Origin: Pinus tabuliformis
Taxonomy: Eukaryota > Streptophyta > Pinopsida > Pinales > Pinaceae
Direction: 5' to 3'
Assembly: GCA_031772625.1 (NCBI GenBank)
Contig: CM062811.1
Location: 651,126,871-651,190,870, forward strand
Length of the DNA: 64,000 bases
The position numbers and the translations under genes were made by a program. Below are positions 1 through 9,626 of this stretch, piece by piece. The stretch's first letter is position 1. The number at the start of each line of letters is the position of its first letter. A model generated the notes under the pieces. The model was given only the letters and a program-made list of their open reading frames with translations, was not told the DNA's origin and searched no databases.

Positions 1-620
1 TTAAAGGCATTCACAACTAATGAGAAAATCGTGTGACCTCGGGTCAATGGGAAAGGGATTTTGGTATCTTGATGCTAAAGGGTCAATGCACGCTATAATG
101 GTCACAGAGCTACCAATAAATCATGCACATGAGTGATATACATAATGCACGTGCAAAGATTCAACACAACAATGTGATGGGATGGAAGTTAGTATATGTG
201 CAATCCACACCAAGCGTAGAGAGAATATAACAGTTATTAGCCTCCAAAAAAATGTGATGGATTCAAAATATGTGGCAACATTTCATTCCAATTTTTTTTA
301 AACCAAAACATTGGAATCAAATGTTAAAAGTCATGTTAAATTCCATATAGAAAGGCTAGCGCGTTGAAGGTATAGTCACAGTTCAATGGGAAAGGAAATG
401 AAAGACATGTTTTGTGGATAATACAAGATTTCAAGGGGCGCATAACACACTAATTGTGCACAGGTTTTGTCTAGTTGATGTGGGATGTATGTAAAAGGTC
501 ACATATTATTTTGATAAACAAGTATGGTGTAAAAATCATACATCAGATATTACACCATCTTTATTAACCAACAAGTGTAGGAGCACCTCCATTCCACACA
601 ACTAATTGATGATTGCAGCG

Positions 621-626
621 TATATA

Positions 627-713
<87 letters not shown>
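621..713. repeat. (TA)n microsatellite
   Basis: About 93 bases of TA dinucleotide with one TG interruption near 631. The homologous place in the other LTR (around 26198) has only a short TATATG, so the expansion happened after the two LTRs separated. Confidence 0.95.
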
Positions 714-715
<2 letters not shown>

Positions 716-824
716 AAGGCTAGTGACAATTTTCAATTATAAAATCTTTGGTGGATTACATTATGAGCATATTATGCGTTCAATTGAACCTGTTACAGGC
801 CCCTACAACTCTACAATGTGGTGA

Positions 825-832
825 TATAAATA
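825..832 (+). promoter_or_regulatory. TATA box of the left long LTR
   Basis: TATAAATA, with the homologous TATAAATA at 26275-26282 in the right LTR. Its retention in both diverged LTRs and its place upstream of the PBS fit an LTR promoter. The transcription start is not determined. Confidence 0.45.
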
Positions 833-3008
833 GAACAAATATGGCATTGAAATAATGCTGGTTATTTCCTGGTGAAAATGTCGTAGGAAAACAAACATAT
901 CGAGAGGACGCATGCTTTGGGAAAGGATACCACCAGAGTTCTATTTGTTGAATATTCTCGTGACTATACCCAAACGATGTGATGTTGTATCTACTACTCA
1001 GAAAAGGGTACGAGACTGAAAATTTTGTAGCTTGCGATACAATGTCATATGTAAAGCCACCAAATTTTACTCTTTGTATCAAGTATTGGTAATGCACGAG
1101 GGAAAGAATCCTTGCTTTTGGCAGCTCACGCAAAAGGAAATTGTTATCCCTAGCCATCATTGACTATGGTGATAAAATAGTCAACTGCACAAGTCCCAAG
1201 CCAAGAAATTGATATTAAGATAGCACACAAAGAAGACAGAAATGTGAAGATTGAATTGGTTGGTTTTTCCTCAAGAAGCCATTGAATATGGGATAAATGA
1301 ATAGCTTAATTATCCTGATGAAGGTATAGAGGACCGTGGTACTGTTGTTCACCTTAACAAGTGGTAGTTAATATAAATAGTGGAGATCAGTTGTTTACAA
1401 TAGCATAAGCTTATTTCCACTATCAAGATTACATAAGGGACTATGAGGTTTCCCTCGTAGTGGTCGTGTTTATAATTTCAACCTATATCTACAACTTTGT
1501 AGGCTATAAATCCTTGGAAAATAGCAATAGTTCTATTCTCTAGCACATTCTTTCAGGCTACTGATAGGATCCCCACTTATCAAGATGATGCTAGTAGTTA
1601 AAAGGGTATTTCTATAGCTGAATCTTTCAAATGGTAGAAGGGAGAGTGATTGGTTCCAAACCACATTTATTAAAATGCGACCAGTCTACAGGTCATAATG
1701 TGAAAATACGACTAAAGAAATCGCACCAGGAAATGTGACTAGTTGTCGCTCGCAACCTCATAATACAACGTCAAGTCATGTTAACCTCAACATGTGACTA
1801 CGTGACCTGTCCCTTAGACGCAAAATTGTGTGTTAAAGTTTCAACACATAACCATAAAATGTGACCTAGCTTGACTGTGACTATGTGACCTTTCCTTGGG
1901 TCACAAGGTCACAATGATGTGCCCAACAAACTTACAAAAGAACACGACCTCCATTGTAATGTGACCTCACGACCTATATTTCACTTATATTATAACATCG
2001 TAGTTGACATAATCGCAATTTTCAGACTCAGGCAAGCTACCAGAAGTGTGACTGCCCCTCAACTATGACCATGTGACCCCCAAAAGTCACAAAACCGCAC
2101 TTCTTGTTCTAGGACAAGTGACCAACAAATGCGACTTGTGTTGGAATGCAATTATACAACTTCTACAGGTCAAATTAATAAAAATAACTACTCCTAGCCC
2201 AGAACTTGTGACATGCATTGTGATCTACACTAAGATTAAAAATCGCATTCTCAATGCAATTAGCTTCTTGCTATGACATAACACAAATTTCAGGCAACTG
2301 CTGAAATGAGCCATCGTTGAGTGCATATATTCATGACATTGTTTATGAGAAGAAGGCTATTCACATGTTGTATTGGGTCATTGTTGAACAAACTAACCAA
2401 CATGTTTTACCCTTAAGTCACTTGGTTGGAACACATATGAGAATTCAAGGATCACGTAGTTTAGCAAGGTCAATTTTGATATTGGTTAAAGTTGTCAGAA
2501 ACACGATATAGGTTGTCAAATTGTGGAGTGCCAGGATTTACAGACCTACACTGAATGATTGTCTTAATGAAGCATTGGTTCCCTTCAAGAAAAATCAATA
2601 GTCTAGTGTAAACCCAAACCTAGTCACCGTGGTGAATACATTTAATAGTCACTTTAACACACCTTTGGCTTCCTTTCAATAAATGTAAAACCTTTATGTG
2701 AAGCTTCCCATGGCCCAATTAAGGGCATCCTTTCAGCATACATTAAGCTGGGAAATAACACACTCGCATGATGCTGCATATACCACAATGAAGTTAGGGG
2801 TGGAGCAAGAGAAAGTAGAAGGGTTCAAGGTAATAATATTTTGGCATGTATGGATAAGGTTGGAAATGCTTGGAGGCACCACAACACTCAAACACTAGAA
2901 TAAAACAATGATGGATCAAATGTGACTTAAATTACTTAGGTAAAAGAAGATGCACAAGATTAGTTGGAACCATGCACATGAACAAATGAGGTTCGGAACT
3001 TGACAAAG

Positions 3009-4502
3009 TGATCTAAGTGGCTCCAGAAAGGCTCAAAAATAAAATTCTTCATATTTGATTGAAACCACAACCATAGCGTAGATCTCATCGTCCTGATTCC
3101 AATGATGCAGATGACACTAAAATATGAGTTTGTATGAGAAAGTTATTGTATTTTGAAGTTTGCACCAAACAAAAAAAAATAAAAGTCAAAATTCAACCAG
3201 AAGGTGCTACGTGACACTCCCATAGGCTTCCATGACAGCCCAATCAGTAGACCAGGTGGACCAAATAGGCGATGTCGCAATATCACAAGTCAACACATGG
3301 CATGTAGGTGACAAAAGTGGCATATGATGTGGACAAATGATAGCCTGCCACATGGACCAATCACATGGTGCCACATGGCACCTAAAATTAGGCCCAAGTG
3401 GTCTTGGCATGGTACAACCTACATTTTTGTCTTATTCTCATGGTTTGGGGAGTGAATCATTACAATATGGTCATACATATACCATATATTATATAGCTTG
3501 AAAACTATATTAAAACCAAAATTGGGCTTTAAAACCATATTAAAGAAATATTGAGAGTCCATGGTTTTTGAACCCAAAATCTATTCAAAAACAAGTTACT
3601 TAATATGAATATGCCAACCACACACTTTGTCATATTCACCCTCACACTTTGTTATAAAATGCCATTCAAATGGTTCAAAGGGGACCATGGAGAATACATG
3701 AGAGATGAGGGTGCAAGTAGGCCAATGAAGTCATGAATCTCATAATTATGCTAAATTTATACTCATTTTTCTCAGATTTTTGCGAGGAACACAATGGTGT
3801 GATTAGTTTTTTCGTCTGAGTAGCCGAATTTCAGTCATCCTAGAGAAGAGAATCTTTGGGATTCCTGGGGAGCCCAAATTTGGCCGAGTCAAAAGGGGGT
3901 TGAGATTACAGTCAGATTTCACGATTTTTCACCAAGAATTCAATCATTCAATTTGTTTCTTCAGCAGAGGGGTGCACTTTTAGGCCATCCCCAGAAGTGG
4001 AGGTATAATATGCATTGATTCCATGTCTTATTTTGACTTTTTCCTAGATGGTGATTTGATGTTGAGATAAGCTTTTATGCCACTTTGTGAGAGGATCCTT
4101 GTATGCCACTTATTGTGAGAGTTTGATATTTTATCATGTTGAAGGAGAGCCTATATGAGTGAGAGTTATTATAGGAGAACGTCTCATGAAGAGACATGCC
4201 ACTCTAGTTAAGGAAGTTCTTTGTTGTATTGATAAAGAATACATCATGTAATCATCATCATCTTGTAGCATTTAATGAAGCGGCCTCCCCACTCTTGACG
4301 TTGGGCCCAGAGACGTAACCAACACTAGGTGAACTCCATTATCAAGTTGTGTGTGTGTTCTCTGATTTGATGGTTTCCTTTATGTTTCCTATTCTTTTAA
4401 GTATGCACATGTGGTTTTTAATACTCTTTCACATGCAATTTTTCTAACATCACAGAAGTAAAAGATCTTGATTAATTCTTGTAGTTGAGAGAATCTGGAT
4501 CA
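3009..4502 (+). repeat. 5' LTR of the G-patch element
   Basis: A 1494-bp LTR that starts TGATCTAAG and ends CTGGATCA, directly after TSD CAAAG. It is homologous to 13987-14794 plus 20019-20758. A TATAAAAT box lies at 3653-3660, matched at 14620-14627 in the other LTR. The stretch 3210-3410 is rich in CCACATGG, CACATGG and CCAATCA words, including a near-perfect palindrome GGTGCCACATGGCACC. The open frame on the minus strand at 3207-3410 lies in this block and looks fortuitous. Confidence 0.85.
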
Positions 4503-4506
4503 AGTT

Positions 4507-4519
4507 TGGTATCAGAGCC
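4507..4519 (+). other. Primer-binding site (initiator-Met tRNA type)
   Basis: TGGTATCAGAGCC lies 4 bases after the 5' LTR end. This is the classic plant PBS complementary to the 3' end of initiator methionine tRNA. It fixes the plus orientation of the 3009-20758 element. Confidence 0.85.
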
Positions 4520-4587
4520 ATCTTCTTGCTTATGTGAATTGTGATTGTGAATGATAAAGAGAGATTGAACATGAAATAAGAAGGAAA

Positions 4588-5292
4588 ATGGAGGGTCACA
4601 AATATCTCTATGAGGACCTCCTCAAGATGACATGCATGGTAGATATAATGTATGCAGATTATGAGCAGAAAATGGCAAAAGAGGAATTGGAGAAAGAGAA
4701 AGTAGAGGACGATGCTCCATCTCCATATTCAAGTGAATATACTTCTTCTTCATCTTCTTATCATCATTCAAATGAATATATCAATGAAAGCATTCAAACA
4801 GAGAATGTTGAATTGAAGAAACTTCTACAAGAAGTAGAAGAGGAGTAGAGATTGCAAATTCAACTATGAGCTACGGAAGAGGCCTTGGAAAAGTTGAAGT
4901 GCAATGAAGGCTTAGAAAAGCCATCATCACCTGCTTTAGAATCAATAGTTGAGGTAAAAAATGTTGGTTTTTCTTCAATTCCATTTTCCAATGATGTTAT
5001 TTCTATTGGAAGCATGGAGGTACCCATTTCAAGAACTGGCATGAGACTCCTTACCAAGATGGGGTATAAAGGAGGAGGACTTGGTGTTAATTTCCAAGGG
5101 ATGAATCAACCATTGGAGGTTGTACAAATACCTCAATTTGCAAGTTTTGAGTACATAGAAGGAGAGTGTTTGAAGGTAGTAGAAGATTCAAAGCCATTGT
5201 TGAAACCATTGAGGGAAGAGGATGCTGAAAACACATCACCATCTTCCCATGATAGTGCACATTGAAAAATAAGAGTTAAGGCGAGCCCACAT
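4588..5292 (+). pseudogene. Gag-like coiled-coil and G-patch protein, N-terminal part, interrupted
   Basis: This is the first part of the only gene of the 3009-20758 element. The start ATG at 4588 lies 68 bases after the PBS. Residues about 1-85 are acidic and contain a Ser-rich run. Residues about 72-112 look like a coiled coil. Residues about 149-178 (5032-5121) match a G-patch: the pattern G-x2-LL-x-KMG-x3-G-x-GLG-x4-G-x3-P is visible. G-patches are short RNA-binding or helicase-activating modules, also known beside the protease of betaretroviruses. In-frame stops lie at 4846 (TAG), 4867 (TGA) and 5263 (TGA). The frame is then open to 5292, where the nested element inserted, and it resumes in the same phase at 13117. 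The stops make it non-functional as it stands. The function is inferred from the motif only. Confidence 0.7.
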
Positions 5293-6332
5293 TGTTATAG
5301 ACATTTTTGTGCCTTACAGCTCCAAGCATGAAATGTCCATAAACCAAGGGCTCCTAAGTCCCTAAAAGTGTTGTTCTAACCCCTAAAGGAACAAGGTCAA
5401 CAAATTACAGCTTCTCCCAGAAGTTCTCCACCAGAAACTGCTCAGAATAAGTCAAAACAGGATCATTTCAGCTGCTCCACTAGCTAAGTGCGTTGCATAG
5501 CACCTAAATCCACTGGCTAGGTGCATTGCAACGCACCTAAATGCACTATGAGGGTGCGTTGAGCGAGAAATGACAAATGGCAGTGTCATTCTGCGAGGTG
5601 GAGAGACAATGGAAGCTTCCAGAATCTTCTCCTATGACACTTGCGTCACTGAATTCGACCAAGGATGAGTAAGAGGCCTTCAGTCTCCAAGTGGAAGCAA
5701 GAACTGACAAAGAGAAGACACTAATCAAATCACAAGCTGACTCATCCTCCTTGCATACATATATATATGGATCCCTCATCCCAGAGATCCAGAGGCCGGA
5801 ATTTTGCACATTGTAAGGAATTGCTGTTGGTTTTGAGACAAACATCAGAGAATTGGGTGATCTATGCTTTGTTGGAGGTGAAGAGGGGCTTCTTTTCCGG
5901 GAGGTTGATGCTGGGTCAGGAATCATCGGTTGTAACTCCTCCTGGATCTTCTTGTTTATCAATAAAAACTATTTGAGTCTTTCCTCCATGCTTTTGTATC
6001 ATTGATGCTTGTTACATTTGTATGGTTAACTTAAATCTGATCCTAAGTTATTTATGAATATAGATCCATGTCTTTGTATAGTGTTCTTCTTCTGTGATCT
6101 TACAGATACTTGGTGAAGCTGGGCAAGTAAGGGAGTAGGTAGCTGGAAGCTGTCAAAGAAGAGAGGAATTGGATCAAAGGATTAGTGCAAGACACAGGTC
6201 GGTTCTTTCTATTCCTCTCTATCTATAGTTTATAAAGGAAATGCAAAAGTAGTTTTCTCTGTTTGTTTCTAAGGCAGCTGTCACACCTTAGTGGGATAGA
6301 GCAGTTCTAAATAGACACTTTTCCCGGTAACA
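5293..6332 (+). repeat. 5' LTR of the nucleocapsid/protease element
   Basis: 1040 bp, TGTTATAG to CGGTAACA. It is almost identical to 12072-13111. A TATATATA run at about 5759-5766 is a possible TATA box; the partner LTR has a shorter version near 12540. The open frames 5546-5962 minus and 5767-5976 plus occur in both LTRs only because the LTRs are near-identical. Confidence 0.93.
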
Positions 6333-6335
6333 AAA

Positions 6336-6354
6336 TGGCGACTCCACTGGGGAC
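6336..6354 (+). other. Primer-binding site (probably Arg-tRNA type)
   Basis: TGGCGACTCCACTGGGGAC lies 3 bases after the LTR. It begins TGG, as expected for the complement of a tRNA CCA end. It resembles the Arg-tRNA PBS reported for Ogre/Tat elements; I assign the tRNA from memory and have not checked it. Confidence 0.65.
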
Positions 6355-7856
6355 GATTGTCTAATTAGTTTGTTTGTGTATCTCTTTGTTGTTTGTTTCA
6401 TAAACTTATAAGTAGCATTCGAACTGCATTTGCCATAACAAATGCAAAGTAGAAATCTACTGCTTCAATCCATTCACTGGATTTGTTTATGATTTGAATA
6501 GCTGATTCACAAACTATCTGATTGCCCTTGTGATAGCTCTTAGACCCTCCTTCGATCTACCCCTGATTGTGCATTACTGATTGCTTTTACTCGGCCAAAA
6601 ACCAAAGACTAAACTACAAACCGTGACCCAGAACCCGGACAGATTCTCGTTTCTGTCCCAGCGCAGGTACTGTGAAGAGATCCTGTATTTCAACGCACTT
6701 CCCGAAAGGGCAACCTGCGCTGCAATGCAGTTTCTCTGTGTTACAGGTGCACTGATCAGCCTAGCCCTGTGCAGCTAAGGTTCTTGTGCTTCATTCTTTC
6801 CAGTTTTGTCTCTGAATTTTGCAGCCTGTGATCAGTATATGTCTGTTTAAAACCCCTTTTCCTTACTGAAATTCCGCCTCATTTGTACAAAAGAACTGTA
6901 GATGTTTTTGTGTGTTTGTTGAGTCGTTTATAGTTTTCCATTACAAAAGTAGAGTAGTCGTACTGTCGTCCTTTGATTTAGATCTGTCGTAAGTGTCGAT
7001 TTCGATCATAGGATAAAGTTTGATTGCTGTTGATGGTCGATTATACTTTTACTATTGCCTTTGGTCTGAATTTGTGAATTTCTAGTGTCAAAACGAGTAT
7101 TCATTTCAAAAATCATAAAGTGTCGTAATCATCTCTATCTTTTGATTTCGAAAAGAAGTTTGTTTGTGTTTGTCGCTTGAAAGCAAATTCAGATTTGTAC
7201 ATCAACTTTCTTTTTAGCATCAATACTAAGAAAGTGGAAAACAAATACATGCATGTGCATTTGCATATAGACAGTCTGTTTGGCTCGATTTAGGAAAGTG
7301 CATTTATAGTGTTCTCTTTGCTCTTTGTGAAAAGATTGTGTCTTTCTTTTCCCCTAGTAGCTAGGATTTTCATTGCAGAAAAGAGATAAAAGTTTGTTTA
7401 TCATCTTTAGATTGCATTTTAGGAATTACATCTACATCTCGTGGTGAACCCAAAAGGCAAACTTCATAAGAAAGATCAACTTAAAATAAATTCAATGAAT
7501 CTAACAACGCTTTGGAACTTAACGCACAACATTTAGAGGTCTAGGCTAGAGACGTATTCCGGTGTCGTAAAGCCTGGTAACTGTTGTCCTCACTGATGGT
7601 TGGGTGATTCCTCCACTTTGAGACGATAAGTGCCAGTACGGACTTGTGCTCCCACGTACCGTCGAGTATATTTTGGGAGACCCCTATAGGCTTAAATCTT
7701 TTATCCATAGGAAGCCGTGTCTGCCGCCCTATCGATCGCAATGCACTGAACACAGCATTTGGGAAGATTGACTGTCGTACCGTAAAAAGTATTCTGCAGT
7801 TTTGCGATTGGTTTGGTACTCCCTCTACCTAGACCTCCAGAGCAGTCCCTTTCATT

Positions 7857-7979
7857 CCTTTTCAAACTCCTAAACAGAAAAGGTCCATCTGAGCACTTGT
7901 CACTTCAGGCTCATTAAAAATCGAAGGAGACTAGAGTCATCTTTTGTTTTTTCTTGACTCTTAAAAACTGAAAAAACAA
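7857..7979 (+). other. Loop-conserved hairpins, upstream cluster (three)
   Basis: There are three stem-loops just before the start codon at 8058. The first pairs CCTTTTC (7857-7863) with GAAAAGG (7877-7883). The second pairs CTTC (7903-7906) with GAAG (7923-7926). The third pairs TTGTTTTTTC (7944-7953) with GAAAAAACAA (7970-7979). The loops read aaactcctaaaca, aggctcattaaaaatc and ttgactcttaaaaact. They share a CTC-N-TAAA core although the stems differ. The same loop core recurs eight times in the downstream cluster. No family is known to me. Confidence 0.6.
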
Positions 7980-8057
7980 GTTGTGTCAAAGCGTATAAAA
8001 ATTTATTTTAAACGGAATATTCATACCCCTTTCCTACGTTGATATTGGGTTGAGAAA

Positions 8058-9626
8058 ATGGAGTCTACCAACCAAGGAATTCCCCTTGGAGGAAATCCTA
8101 GTCCCTTCTCCTTTTGGGGAGATGTTGGTGCGCCCCATATGGCCACATTGTCGCTTCCAGGGCTGACAATTGGTTTGCCAGTATGGCTCTTCTCAACCTC
8201 TGTCGTTCAGAACACCACTATTCCTGAACAATCGAATCAGCAATTATACGAGTCCAGAGTTGCCCACCAGCCTTCTACTTCCTCTACTTCTTCCTCTCCT
8301 CCTTCCTCTTCGCTTGATGGGGCTGGTAAAGCCAAAGGTCAAGTTCCTAAGGAGAAGAAGGAAAAGAAGAAGAAAGAGAAGAAGAAAAAGGAGCCAAAGG
8401 CGAATGGGGGAAAACGAGTGTCGTCTAACGAAAATCCACACACTGCACCGACCAGGCCTAAATCGCCATGTGTCATTTGCAAAGGAGACCATTTTCACAG
8501 AGATTGTCCCTGCATCCCTCGGATCTTAAGGGACTGGTCTCCTCGTTTGCACAACCCGGTGTCGTCAACCTCTGATGATCATGTTGAAAACACACCGTCG
8601 ACTAGTGAAAGTGAAGCCCCAGGAAAAAAAGGAAAATATAGATTTCCTTGTAAACTGTGCGAAGGCGATCATGCCGTACACCGTTGTCCCTTCTTAGACG
8701 AAGCTAAGAGAGTTTTGGATGATCGTTCGGTTTCACCTTTATGACTTCCTCCTGGATATAAAAAACTCTTGCCGAGTCCGTCACTAGTTGAAAATCCGGC
8801 TGGCCCGCTCAGGTGGTCGGCTGAAGCACCTATCATTGAAGATAAACCATCTGGATCCATACCAGACGAAAGTCAAAAGGTCGAGGCGGCAGTTGACCCG
8901 GTCTTGCCTTCAGAGGTTTTATCTTCAGATGATACAGTCACTGAAGAGAACAAGGATGACACCATCCAAATTCTTTTCATAAGCACAAACTCCAACGAAC
9001 ATGGGGGCAATTTACCCGTTCCTTTACCGCAGGAAGGAAGTTCATCAGATTCGTACCTGGCCGTCTATTCGGTCCCACCTCCAAGCAACCTAGTTGTCTC
9101 CTTCGACTGGAATCAACTAGGCAGACCCCGTTTACCAGCAAGCATACCATTCCGAATTATCGTTCAAATATATAGAATGGTTATGGCTGGTACCATCATA
9201 GATGAGGGGGCTTCTGTGAGTATCCTTTCCTCAACTGCTTGGAAAGCGCTTGGTTCGCCATCGCTTTTGCCTGAAATGAGAAATCTGACAGGCTTTGATA
9301 AAGGAACCAGTCGACCTTTAGGGATCCTTCCCGATGTGCCCATAACATTGAGAAGGAAAATAGTTCGCATGAACGTAATGGTAGTTCAAGGACCCCTGGA
9401 TTACAATTTACTCCTTGGACGAGACTATATTTATTGCATGGAAGCAATTGTCTCCTCACTCTTTAGAGTAATGTGTTTTCCGCACGAAGGAAGAGTGGTC
9501 AAGCTCGTGGACCAGATTTCATTTCCCGGATCACGCATAGCAAATAGTCATATACCATCCCTAAATGGTCTTTTCACGCAAGAAATGTCTCAATCTCCAG
9601 TCCATCCTCCCGATGAGCGCGAGTAA
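8058..9626 (+). pseudogene. Nucleocapsid-protease protein of a non-autonomous gypsy-like element
   Basis: A single frame of 523 codons, with ATG at 8058, one in-frame TGA at 8742-8744 (CGA-to-TGA is likely) and the natural stop at 9624. The N-terminal 70 residues are Pro/Ser/Thr-rich. Residues about 90-117 are a very basic Lys/Glu run. Two zinc knuckles follow, CVICKGDHFHRDC (about 8467) and CKLCEGDHAVHRC (about 8653), both C-x2-C-x3-H-x4-C, the spacing common in plant gypsy elements. A retropepsin-like domain lies at about 9150-9470: the catalytic motif reads DEGAS in place of DSG or DTG, and the C-terminal flap-side motif reads LLGRDY. DEG is common in plant Ty3/gypsy proteases. There is no capsid domain upstream and no RT downstream. 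The product may bind element RNA and process partner Gag; this is inference. Confidence 0.75.

Larger units (their letters stand above)
1..3008 (+). repeat. Left long LTR, first part
   Basis: This is the 5' LTR of the long-LTR element, cut at the window edge on the left and by the 3009-20758 insertion on the right. It matches 25581-27094 and then 32161 onward with many substitutions. A TATAAATA box lies at 825-832, and the same box is kept in the other LTR at 26275-26282. Positions 621-713 carry a TA microsatellite absent from the other copy. Positions 1735-2130 are dense in TGTGACY words. The short open frames here (for example 780-1160 minus and 2073-2511 plus) are not preserved as proteins in the other copy, so I do not call them genes. 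Confidence 0.8.
6333..8057 (+). other. Long untranslated leader of the nucleocapsid/protease element
   Basis: About 1.7 kb between LTR and ATG without a credible gene. Several ordinary small inverted repeats are visible, such as GCATTTG/CAAATGC at about 6428-6447 and AATCCA/TGGATT at about 6467-6483. The last 200 bases hold the first three loop-conserved hairpins. The small frames at 6581-6778 and 7541-7832 show no recognisable domain. Confidence 0.5.

Noticed and set aside
606..824. Frame of alternating Tyr and Ile.
   Set aside because: Translation of the TA microsatellite.
1735..2215. Short regularly recurring GTGAC words considered as a CRISPR-like array.
   Set aside because: Repeats are 6-7 bases, irregularly spaced, in both orientations and inside a plant LTR.
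5546..5976. Opposed frames of 138 and 69 residues in the 1040-bp LTR, repeated at 12325-12755.
   Set aside because: Same reason: LTR copies, no domain, overlapping on opposite strands.
8244..8529. Basic or Leu-rich frames overlapping the nucleocapsid gene.
   Set aside because: Shadows of the Lys-rich run in the real frame 8058-9626.
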